This document shows, in pieces, positions 1 through 5,635 of a stretch of DNA of 6,759 nucleotides. Position 1 is the first letter of the stretch; every line of letters begins with the position of its first letter. The notes beneath the pieces are model-generated. The model made no database searches, was not told where the DNA came from, and saw only the letters and a list, made by a program, of their open reading frames with translations. Where the stretch lies: NCBI GenBank assembly GCA_964474655.1, contig CAYYTU010000124.1, positions 1 through 6,759 of the forward strand. Reading direction: 5' to 3'. The DNA comes from CAYYTU01 sp964474655 (GTDB lineage Bacteria; Chloroflexota; Anaerolineae; B4-G1). A program made the position numbers and the translations under genes.

Positions 1-42
1 ATACAAAGCAAAAGCCTCGGCACTCTGCGAGAGCCCGAGGCT
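1..42 (-). terminator. Possible leftward intrinsic terminator hairpin
   Basis: Bases 13-20 and 35-42 form a perfect 8-bp GC-rich stem (AGCCTCGG/CCGAGGCT). Inside it a second 4-bp stem (23-26 with 30-33) closes a GCG loop. Read on the minus strand the stem is followed by TTTTGCTTTGTAT, a fair U-tract; on the plus strand no T-run follows. This fits a terminator for leftward transcription. No minus-strand gene is visible in the window that would need it, so it could also be half of an imperfect bidirectional terminator or a structured element of the neighbouring gene. Confidence 0.32.
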
Positions 43-97
43 ATGACCAAGGCGGGATCGGGCCGCCTCAGTGGCACCTATTTTAGTACATGGCCCG

Positions 98-138
98 CCC
101 GCCGTCAAGCACGGCGCGGCGGGTTTTGTGTATTATAT
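98..138 (+). terminator. Likely rightward intrinsic terminator upstream of the helicase
   Basis: CCCGCCG at 98-104 pairs perfectly with CGGCGGG at 117-123. An alternative inner stem pairs GCCGT (101-105) with ACGGC (111-115) around a CAAGC loop. The stem is followed at once by a T-rich stretch beginning TTTTGTGT at 124. This is the form of a Rho-independent terminator, probably ending a transcript that enters from the left. Because two stems compete and the helicase gene begins only 46 bases after the hairpin, it could also be a leader structure controlling the helicase. No convincing -35/-10 pair was found in 1-169; TATTAT at 131-136 is the best -10-like hexamer but has no good -35 partner. 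Confidence 0.48.
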
Positions 139-169
139 CCCCTGAAGCGATAGGACGGACAACCCACAG

Positions 170-3100
170 ATGAATCCTCAAATAGGTCAAGTGATCACCG
201 CTCCCTTTCTCTCGGCCCCAGCCGAGATCAAAACCTTCGAGCCTCGCTCCGGCTATTACCTGCTGGAAGTCGTCCTCCAGGACGACCACCACACCTTCAA
301 GCCGCTGCGGATCACCGAGGATCAGCTGGCCCAAATCGAGACCTTCGACCGGCGCGCCGTCGACCTTGCAGAGAACGCCGAGGACTTCTTCTTCCTCATT
401 GAAGCTCACCGTATCCGCCTGGCTTACCAGTTTGACCCTCAACTGGCCGTCAGCGTCTCCCAGGTCGATCCCCTGCCCCACCAGATCGAGGCCGTCTACC
501 ACTACGCGCTCCAGTCTCCGCGCATTCGGTTCCTGATCGCCGACGACGCCGGCGCCGGCAAGACAATTATGGCCGGGTTGATCTTCAAGGAGCTGGAATA
601 CCGCCGCCTGGCCCGGCGGGTGCTGATCGTGGCTCCGGGCCACCTGAAGTACCAGTGGCAGCGAGAGATGAAGGAACGCTTCCAGGAGTCTTTCGCCATC
701 GTGGACCGGGCGCGAATGGAGTCGGCCTGGGGCGAGAACGTGTGGGAGGAGCGCGACCGCTGCATCACGTCCATCGACTTCGCCAAGCAGGACGAGATCA
801 AGGGCACGCTGCGCAGCACGCACTGGGACCTGATGATTGTGGACGAGGCGCACAAGATGAGCGCCTACGCCTACGAGAGCCGCAACCGGACCAAGATTGA
901 CAAAACGCAGCGCTACCAGCTGGGCGAAGTACTCTCGCCGCGCACCAATCACCTGCTTTTCCTGACCGCCACGCCACACCGGGGCGACGAGCAGAACTTC
1001 CGCCTCTTCCTCGACCTGTTGCGGCCCGGCTTCTTCGCCAAGCCGGAGCTGCTGCAAGAGTCGATCCAGAACAAGGACAACCCGGTCTTCGTACGGCGGC
1101 TCAAGGAGGATATGAAGCGCTTCGACGGCACGGACATCTTCCCCCCGCGTCACGTCCACACCGTGCCCTTCCGGCTGACCGAGGCCGAGGCCACGCTCTA
1201 CAACGGGGTCACCCGCTACGTCCAGGACTACTTCGACAAGGCGAAGGAGAACCGCTCCATTTCCTTCGCCCTGATGATCCTCCAGCGCCGGCTCACCTCC
1301 AGCACCCACGCTATCTACAGGTCGTTGAAGCGCCGACGGGCGCGGCTGGAGGAGCTGCTCGACTTGCCGGAGCAGATCCGGCAAAACCGGGAGGACTACC
1401 TCCGAGCTCAAGACATCAGCGAGGAGGAGCTCCAGGATATGGCCGCGGAGGAGCGGGATGAGATCGAGCGCCGCCTGGAACACCTGACCATCGCCGAGAA
1501 CATTGAGGACGTGCGGGCCGAGATCGAGCAGCTTGAGGGCCTGATCGAGCAGGCCGAGCGGGTGCGAGCCCAGGAGGTGGAGAGCAAGCTGGTCGGCTTA
1601 CGGGACAAGGTGCTGGCGAACATCGGCGACCGCAAGCTGCTCATCTTCACCGAGTTCCGCGACACGCTCGACTACCTGGTAGAGAAACTGCGGGCCTGGG
1701 GCTACAGCGTGGTCACCATCCACGGGCAGATGAGTATGGACGCCCGCATCGAGGCCGAGCACGCGTTCCGGGACGCAGCGCAGATTATGGTGGCCACCGA
1801 GGCTGCCGGTGAGGGCATCAACCTCCAGTTCTGCTCGCTGATGGTCAACTACGACATTCCCTGGAACCCCAACCGGCTGGAGCAGCGGATGGGACGCATC
1901 CATCGCTATGGACAGAACTACGAGGTCCACATCTGGAATATGATCTCCCGCGACACCCGCGAGGGACAGATCCTGGATCGGCTGTTTGAGAAGCTGGAAC
2001 GGATGAGGGATGCGCTGGGCTCCGACCGGGTATTCGACATCATCGGCGAGGTCATCCCCGGGGCGCGGCTGGACGATTTGTTGAAGGACGCCATCTTCAA
2101 CCAGCGGCGGATGGACGAGATCGAGGGCACAATCGAGGCCGTGGATCGGCAGAGCACGGAGCAGACGCTGGAGCGAGTCTTCTCCATCGGGTTGGCCACG
2201 CGCCACATCGACTACACCGGCTTGTTGAAGGAGACGCTCACCGCCGAGGAGAACCGGCTGGTGCCGGAGTACGTGGAGGACTACTTCCTGCGTGCTTTCC
2301 GTCGCCTGGATGGTGACGTCGAGCGGCGGACTGACGGCACCACCTATGCCGTCACGTCGGTGCCCTACGATCTGCGTCGCTGGGGCAAGGACTACGACTT
2401 CAAGGTCACCTACGGCCAGATCTTTCGGGAGTATAAGCGGGTCACGTTCGACAAGGCTTACGCTCGCGAGCACGCCAAAGCCGAGTTTGTCGCGCCGGGC
2501 CACCCGCTGCTGGAGGCCGTCAACCAGGAGATCCTTACCAACTTCGGCGACGGGCGCGAAAATGTCGCCGTCTTCGGCGATCCCGAAGGCCAGCGCGAGG
2601 GCATCTTCTGGTTTGTGGAGGGGGAGATCGGGGACGGTACCGACCAGCCGGCGGCCAAGCGGGTCTTCTGCCTCTACCAGCCCGTCGACGGAGGTGCCAT
2701 CCGCCAGGTCAACCCGGCCATCTTGTGGGATCACGAGCCGCTCGACGAAGCTGAGCCACCGTCCGACGTCGCGGCGCTGTTGCGCGATCGGGAGGCCGTC
2801 GAGGATCACGTGGTCACCGAGGTACTGTTGCCCTTCCGGGAGGAGATCGCGGAGCGGCGGGAGCACCAGACGAAGGTCAAGGCCAAGTACGGGCTGCGCT
2901 CGCTCGACTACCTGATCCAGGAATCGAACCAGAAGATCCTGGACTACCAGGCCCGTCAGGCGGCCGGCGAGCAGGTGGAGCTGCCGCTGCTGAACGAGCA
3001 GCGCAACCTGGAGGAGTTACAGCGCCGACGGGAGGAGTTGAAGCGCGAGATCCGCTTGGAGCGCAACCTGACCATCGGAGAGCCGCGCTTCCTGGGCGCG

Positions 3101-3607
3101 GCGGTGGTGGTGCCGCTGGCGCCTGAGCCGGAGGGGATGGCCTACGAGCAGCCCGAGCCCGAGACGGTTCCCGCTGGGGATGAGCGGGCCGCCTACGGTG
3201 CCCGTATGCGGCGCGATGAAGAGATTGAGGCAGTGGGTATGCGCGTGGCGATGGATTACGAGCGCAAACACGGTTGGCAGCCGGAGGATGTGTCCGAGGA
3301 GAATCACGGCTTCGACGTGCGCTCTGTCCGCTACGCTGATGATGGTACTCTTGCCGACATCCGCTATGTCGAGATCAAGGCGCGAGCGCGGTCGGGAGCG
3401 GTGCGCATCTCGGCCAACGAGTGGAAGAAGGCACGGCACTTCGGGGACAAGTTCTGGCTCTACGTGGTGACCGAAGCGGGAACCGACGAGCCACAGCTAC
3501 ACCGATTACAGAATCCAGCGGCACGATTTCGCGTGGGAGAGGACATTTTCGCCACCGGCTATATCATCCAGGAGGGAATGTGGCGGGAGAGAACAAGGAG
3601 TGACTAA
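170..3607 (+). CDS. SNF2/DEAH-family helicase with C-terminal DUF3883 nuclease-like domain (DrmD-like)
   Basis: Predicted cytoplasmic DNA translocase, 1145 residues and uninterrupted. Seen in the sequence: an LPHQ motif near residue 102, Walker A ending GAGKT with Lys131, DEAH at 225-228, TATPH at 266-270, an ATEAAGEGINLQ motif V at about 542-553, and motif VI QRMGRIHR with Arg576 and Arg579. A charged coiled-coil-like insert (about 385-480) separates the two RecA lobes and another lies at about 885-970. Residues about 1022-1115 match DUF3883, with GFDV (Asp1049) and EIK (Glu1068, Lys1070) giving a D...ExK nuclease-type signature. Known of the family: such helicases accompany DNA methylases in anti-phage loci, including DISARM class 1 (drmD). 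Inference: defence helicase-nuclease paired with the broken DUF1156 methylase downstream. The ATG at 170 gives the expected conserved N-terminus; its ribosome site (AGGA near 152) is weak and distant. An alternative reading is a RapA-like general helicase. Confidence 0.9.
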   Translation: MNPQIGQVITAPFLSAPAEIKTFEPRSGYYLLEVVLQDDHHTFKPLRITEDQLAQIETFDRRAVDLAENAEDFFFLIEAHRIRLAYQFDPQLAVSVSQVDPLPHQIEAVYHYALQSPRIRFLIADDAGAGKTIMAGLIFKELEYRRLARRVLIVAPGHLKYQWQREMKERFQESFAIVDRARMESAWGENVWEERDRCITSIDFAKQDEIKGTLRSTHWDLMIVDEAHKMSAYAYESRNRTKIDKTQRYQLGEVLSPRTNHLLFLTATPHRGDEQNFRLFLDLLRPGFFAKPELLQESIQNKDNPVFVRRLKEDMKRFDGTDIFPPRHVHTVPFRLTEAEATLYNGVTRYVQDYFDKAKENRSISFALMILQRRLTSSTHAIYRSLKRRRARLEELLDLPEQIRQNREDYLRAQDISEEELQDMAAEERDEIERRLEHLTIAENIEDVRAEIEQLEGLIEQAERVRAQEVESKLVGLRDKVLANIGDRKLLIFTEFRDTLDYLVEKLRAWGYSVVTIHGQMSMDARIEAEHAFRDAAQIMVATEAAGEGINLQFCSLMVNYDIPWNPNRLEQRMGRIHRYGQNYEVHIWNMISRDTREGQILDRLFEKLERMRDALGSDRVFDIIGEVIPGARLDDLLKDAIFNQRRMDEIEGTIEAVDRQSTEQTLERVFSIGLATRHIDYTGLLKETLTAEENRLVPEYVEDYFLRAFRRLDGDVERRTDGTTYAVTSVPYDLRRWGKDYDFKVTYGQIFREYKRVTFDKAYAREHAKAEFVAPGHPLLEAVNQEILTNFGDGRENVAVFGDPEGQREGIFWFVEGEIGDGTDQPAAKRVFCLYQPVDGGAIRQVNPAILWDHEPLDEAEPPSDVAALLRDREAVEDHVVTEVLLPFREEIAERREHQTKVKAKYGLRSLDYLIQESNQKILDYQARQAAGEQVELPLLNEQRNLEELQRRREELKREIRLERNLTIGEPRFLGAAVVVPLAPEPEGMAYEQPEPETVPAGDERAAYGARMRRDEEIEAVGMRVAMDYERKHGWQPEDVSEENHGFDVRSVRYADDGTLADIRYVEIKARARSGAVRISANEWKKARHFGDKFWLYVVTEAGTDEPQLHRLQNPAARFRVGEDIFATGYIIQEGMWRERTRSD
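3451..3589 (+). repeat. Direct repeat copy 1, 139 bp (end of intact helicase gene)
   Basis: Matches 4600-4738 at 138 of 139 positions. The only difference is T at 3562 versus C at 4711, a silent Tyr codon change. It encodes the last segment of the DUF3883 helicase from FWLYVV to just before the C-terminus. The repeats flank the small-protein/nucleotidyltransferase pair. Confidence 0.95.
3595..3600 (+). promoter_or_regulatory. Ribosome binding site inside the helicase stop region
   Basis: AAGGAG lies in the last codons of the helicase gene. It is 8 bases before a TTG at 3609, an ideal spacing, but touches the GTG at 3600. It therefore favours TTG 3609 as the start of the next small gene, and implies translation coupled to the helicase. 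Confidence 0.5.
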
Positions 3608-3608
3608 G

Positions 3609-3863
3609 TTGAAATCTACACAGGCGCAGACAGAAACAGACATAGTCGGAGATCGCCGCCGAGACGCACTTGATCCGCGCCAGGTAACCGCGTGGCGGGC
3701 GATGAGCCCGGCACAACGTCTGGAGTTGGCCTTCCAGGCCTACCAGTTTGCGCTGGATGCGGTGCGCACGAGCGAAAGGGAGCGGCATCCCGATCTTGCT
3801 CCGGAGGAGTTGGCCTGGCGCGTCACACGGCGCATGCAGGGCGATCCTACGTTGGGCCGGTGA
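3609..3863 (+). CDS. Small helical protein paired with a nucleotidyltransferase; possible antitoxin or partner
   Basis: An 84-residue protein if it starts at TTG 3609, or 87 residues from GTG 3600. TTG is preferred because AAGGAG at 3595-3600 is correctly spaced from it. The N-terminal third is polar and probably disordered. The rest carries DPRQVTAWRAMSPAQRLELA, then an amphipathic helix, then a HPDLAPEEL segment and an Arg-rich RVTRR end. Small proteins of this pattern (W-R-x-M-S/T-P-x-Q-R, then a helix, then H-P-x-h-x-x-E-E-h) are, from memory, often encoded just before nucleotidyltransferase-fold genes; I know no assigned function. It begins at the helicase stop and ends four bases before the nucleotidyltransferase start, so all three are probably translated from one transcript. 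An antitoxin or substrate-adaptor role is inference only. Confidence 0.72.
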   Translation: MKSTQAQTETDIVGDRRRDALDPRQVTAWRAMSPAQRLELAFQAYQFALDAVRTSERERHPDLAPEELAWRVTRRMQGDPTLGR

Positions 3864-3867
3864 GACG

Positions 3868-4464
3868 ATGGAGCAGGTGAGGGACTACGAACTGAAGGCT
3901 TTCTTCACCTACGTGGTTCAGGTACTGGAGCGGCTGGACATCCCGTATATGGTTGTAGGCGGCTTTGCGGCCATTTTCTACGGTCAGCCCAGGCTGACCA
4001 TTGACGTGGACATCGTGGTGGATATGAAGTGGCGCCACATCAAGCCCTTCGTGGCCGCTTTCACCATTCCGGATTACTACGTGAGCGAGGAAGGTATTCG
4101 TGATTCCTTGCAGCGCCAGTATCCTTTCAACGTCATCGAGCCGACGACGGGGGCCAAGGTGGATCTGGTGCCATTGCCTCGCGACCCGTTCACCCGGGAA
4201 GCCTTTGACCGCCGCCAGCGGCTGGCGTATGACCAAGAAAGTCATTCAGCAGTGTTCATCGCGCCAGAGGACATCGTTGTGGCCAAGCTGGCGGCCTACG
4301 ATAAGACGGAATCGGACAAACACCTGCGGGATGCACAATCCGTTCTGGTGATGCAGTGGGACGAGCTGGATCTGGATCTGATACGCCGCAGCGCTCGCCT
4401 GGCTGGGGTGATGGAGCATTTTGAGAGGTTGTTAGAGGCAGCACGGCGAGAGATTAGGAAATGA
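3868..4464 (+). CDS. Nucleotidyltransferase-fold protein (AbiEii/DUF6036/MenT-like)
   Basis: 198 residues. Seen: the nucleotidyltransferase signature VVGGF (Gly31-Gly32), then Arg42, Thr44 and the acidic pair Asp46-x-Asp48 (TIDVDIVV), with a third likely metal ligand at Asp99 (KVDLVPLP). The second half has APEDIVVAKL (Lys140) and KHLRDAQSVL, motifs typical of AbiEii-type and related nucleotidyltransferases. All catalytic residues expected of the fold are present. The reading frame is open upstream to 3748, but that part overlaps the preceding gene; ATG 3868 follows GGTGAG closely and begins a normal family N-terminus. Known: relatives include toxins of AbiE and MenT systems that transfer nucleotides to tRNA or other targets. 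The tight pairing with the 84-residue gene suggests a two-gene toxin-antitoxin or abortive-infection module. Target and activity are unknown. Confidence 0.85.
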   Translation: MEQVRDYELKAFFTYVVQVLERLDIPYMVVGGFAAIFYGQPRLTIDVDIVVDMKWRHIKPFVAAFTIPDYYVSEEGIRDSLQRQYPFNVIEPTTGAKVDLVPLPRDPFTREAFDRRQRLAYDQESHSAVFIAPEDIVVAKLAAYDKTESDKHLRDAQSVLVMQWDELDLDLIRRSARLAGVMEHFERLLEAARREIRK

Positions 4465-4477
4465 GAGGATCCCATTC

Positions 4478-4753
4478 CCGCGCCCGCTCCGGGGCGATTC
4501 GGTTGTCGGCCAACGGTCGCTCCACTTGCCGCTTCGCTTACAGAAGAAGGCACGCCACTTCGGCGAGGCCTTTGCACAAGAAGGGAAGCGCAGCGGCTCG
4601 TTCTGGCTCTACGTGGTGACCGAAGCGGGAACCGACGAGCCACAGCTACACCGATTACAGAATCCAGCGGCACGATTTCGCGTGGGAGAGGACATTTTCG
4701 CCACCGGCTACATCATCCAGGAGGGAATGTGGCGGGAGCGGGTGGAGCAGTGA
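4478..4753 (+). pseudogene. Remnant of a second DUF3883 helicase C-terminus
   Basis: The region starts in one frame with codons for RARSGAIRLSAN, matching the intact helicase's RARSGAVRISAN. It is then disrupted: about 29 bases stand where the intact gene has 6 (a net gain of 23, hence a frameshift). It resumes in another frame with KKARHFGEAF and ends in the same residues as the intact helicase tail, then RVEQ and TGA at 4751-4753. It carries ten extra residues (AFAQEGKRSGS region) before FWLYVV, so its 5' part derives from a diverged homologue rather than a simple copy. The D and ExK nuclease residues are absent. A reading frame of 75 codons from TTG 4526 is open, but it has no Shine-Dalgarno site and begins mid-domain, so I do not call it a gene. 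Confidence 0.8.
4600..4738 (+). repeat. Direct repeat copy 2, 139 bp (within helicase-tail remnant)
   Basis: Second copy of the 139-bp segment, offset by 1149 bases from copy 1 with a single silent mismatch. Upstream of the repeat, similarity continues only weakly (20 of 21 bases at 3424-3444 versus 4543-4563) and is broken by a 30-base extra segment in this copy. Confidence 0.95.
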
Positions 4754-4793
4754 GTCGCGACGTGATACCGCGGGCCGGGTTGGCATATCTTGC

Positions 4794-4822
4794 TTGACAG
4801 AGAGTGACACATCGTATATGAT
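4794..4822 (+). promoter_or_regulatory. Strong sigma70-type promoter for the toxin-antitoxin pair
   Basis: TTGACA at 4794-4799 is a perfect -35. TATGAT at 4817-4822 is a near-perfect -10, with an ideal 17-base spacer. Transcription would start near 4829. A Shine-Dalgarno AGGAGGT at 4850-4856 lies 10 bases before the ATG at 4867. This is the clearest promoter in the window and makes the toxin-antitoxin genes an independent transcription unit. Confidence 0.85.
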
Positions 4823-4824
4823 GT
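4809..4824 (+). promoter_or_regulatory. Palindromic operator overlapping the -10 box
   Basis: ACATC (4809-4813) and GATGT (4820-4824) are inverted around a GTATAT core, giving a 16-bp palindrome with one mismatched pair. It covers the -10 hexamer. Palindromes of this size at a promoter are typical binding sites for dimeric ribbon-helix-helix antitoxins, and the first product of this transcript has such a domain. Inferred autorepression site. Confidence 0.6.
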
Positions 4825-4866
4825 CCTTCGTGATACGTCAAGCAAAAAAAGGAGGTCTCAGTTTCA

Positions 4867-5265
4867 ATGGCACGCTATCCATTAAATCTGCCGGTTCAGT
4901 TGAAGAAGGAGGCCGAGCAGTGGGCTGCCTCTCAAGGCGTCTCGCTCAACCAGTTCATCATGTGGTCGGTGGCCGAGAAAGTCGGCGCATTGCGTCACAA
5001 CCTCAACGACCCTGACTTCCCCCAAATCACGTATCGGCGCGGCGCGGCGGCGGTTCCCACCCCTGTGTTGCGCGGCACCGGTATTCGAGTACAGACGATC
5101 GTGGTGGCCGCCCAGCAGTGGGGGCTCACTGTGGAGCAGATCGCTGCTGAGTACGACCTGACCGAATCCCAGGTCGAGGAGGCACTGGCTTTCTACGAGG
5201 CCCATCGGGCCGAGGTCGACGCTGCGCTGGAAGCAGAACAGACTTTGGAAGAGGCGCATGCCTGA
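4867..5265 (+). CDS. Antitoxin: N-terminal ribbon-helix-helix fused to DUF433
   Basis: 132 residues. Residues 1-45 fit a HicB-like/Arc-type ribbon-helix-helix: ARYPLNLP as the DNA-contact strand, then LKKEAEQWA and SLNQFIMWSVAEKV as helices. Residues about 52-117 match DUF433, the VapB45-type antitoxin domain: PVLRGTGIRVQTIVV, GLTVEQIAAEYDLTESQVEEALAFYEAH. A Glu-rich tail (EAEQTLEEAHA) could wrap the toxin. The start ATG has a strong AGGAGGT site and a consensus promoter. The gene overlaps the toxin by 8 bases, the usual antitoxin-first order. Expected role: neutralise the PIN-like toxin and repress its own promoter through the palindrome at 4809-4824. DUF433 antitoxins are often stand-alone, with their own helix-turn-helix; here an extra DNA-binding domain is attached. 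The operator match is inference. Confidence 0.86.
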   Translation: MARYPLNLPVQLKKEAEQWAASQGVSLNQFIMWSVAEKVGALRHNLNDPDFPQITYRRGAAAVPTPVLRGTGIRVQTIVVAAQQWGLTVEQIAAEYDLTESQVEEALAFYEAHRAEVDAALEAEQTLEEAHA

Positions 5266-5614
5266 ATTGCGGCTCCATTTGGATGCCGACGCTTCAAGCA
5301 AGGCCCTGCACGAGGCCCTGGTGGAGCGTGGTCACGACGTGACCCGTACCCCCACTGACTGGATGGAGCGCGATGCCAGCGACGAACGACAGCTTTTGGG
5401 GGCGACCGCTCACGGGCGTTGTATCTTCACCTTCAACGTGCGGGACTTCATTGCCCTGGCTAAGCAGTACCCGCGACACGGAGGCATCATCCTGGCCGCG
5501 CAGGCGAGCTGGGCAATCTCCAGTCTCATTGCGGCCCTGGATCGTTTACTCTCTGAGACGGAGGCCGAATCTCTGAACGGACAGGTGCGCTGGTTGAACG
5601 AGTGGCAAGAGTGA
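5258..5614 (+). CDS. DUF5615 PIN-like toxin (VapC45/Mut7-C type)
   Basis: 118 residues, full length for the family. Seen: LHLDADAS at the N-terminus with Asp9 and Asp11, ALVERGHDV (residues 20-28), ASDERQLL with Asp42, GRCIFTFNVRDF with Asn60 and Asp63, and a closing GGIILA strand. These are the conserved acidic and structural positions of DUF5615 proteins, which have a PIN-type nuclease fold. The family commonly has T-x-D-x-D-F near the C-terminal acidic cluster; here it is TFNVRDF, a recurring variant that keeps the last Asp. Known: DUF5615 proteins pair with DUF433 antitoxins as type II systems and are presumed ribonucleases. The ATG overlaps the antitoxin's last codons, which implies translational coupling. 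RNA target unknown. Confidence 0.87.
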   Translation: MPELRLHLDADASSKALHEALVERGHDVTRTPTDWMERDASDERQLLGATAHGRCIFTFNVRDFIALAKQYPRHGGIILAAQASWAISSLIAALDRLLSETEAESLNGQVRWLNEWQE

Positions 5615-5635
5615 TAAGAATAGGGAGGCAAAATT

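Larger units (their letters stand above)
4790..4845 (+). repeat. 9-bp perfect inverted repeat flanking the promoter
   Basis: TTGCTTGAC at 4790-4798 (containing most of the -35 box) is the exact reverse complement of GTCAAGCAA at 4837-4845. The arms are nearly concentric with the inner palindrome (centres at 4817.5 and 4816.5). They could form a second pair of repressor half-sites, or a stem in one strand. The right arm lies in the 5' leader just before the A-run and Shine-Dalgarno site. Confidence 0.7.

Noticed and set aside
13..42. tRNA or small structured RNA gene at the left edge
   Set aside because: Only one hairpin of about 30 bases is present; no cloverleaf arms, TTCGA-type T-loop or anticodon arm could be placed.
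83..1483. Long minus-strand open frame of 466 codons opposite the helicase
   Set aside because: It lies wholly antisense to a gene with clear SNF2 motifs. It has low-complexity Leu/Val/Gly-rich composition typical of the complement of GC-rich codons, and no recognisable domain.
1598..2866. Second long minus-strand frame of 422 codons
   Set aside because: Same reasoning: antisense shadow of the helicase's GC-rich codons, no motif and no ribosome site.
2292..2915. Plus-strand frame of 207 codons in another phase of the helicase gene
   Set aside because: Ser/Arg/Thr-rich out-of-frame translation of the helicase; no domain or start signal.
3748..3867. Forty-codon N-terminal extension of the nucleotidyltransferase
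   Set aside because: It overlaps the upstream small gene out of frame and encodes a Cys/Arg-rich stretch unlike the family; ATG 3868 gives the normal N-terminus.
3451..4738. Classical transposon or insertion sequence between the direct repeats
   Set aside because: No transposase, no terminal inverted repeats found at the cassette ends, and the 139-bp repeats are coding sequence far longer than target-site duplications.
4526..4753. A separate 75-residue gene starting at TTG 4526
   Set aside because: It begins within a disrupted DUF3883 domain, has no ribosome site, and duplicates the helicase tail; better read as a remnant.
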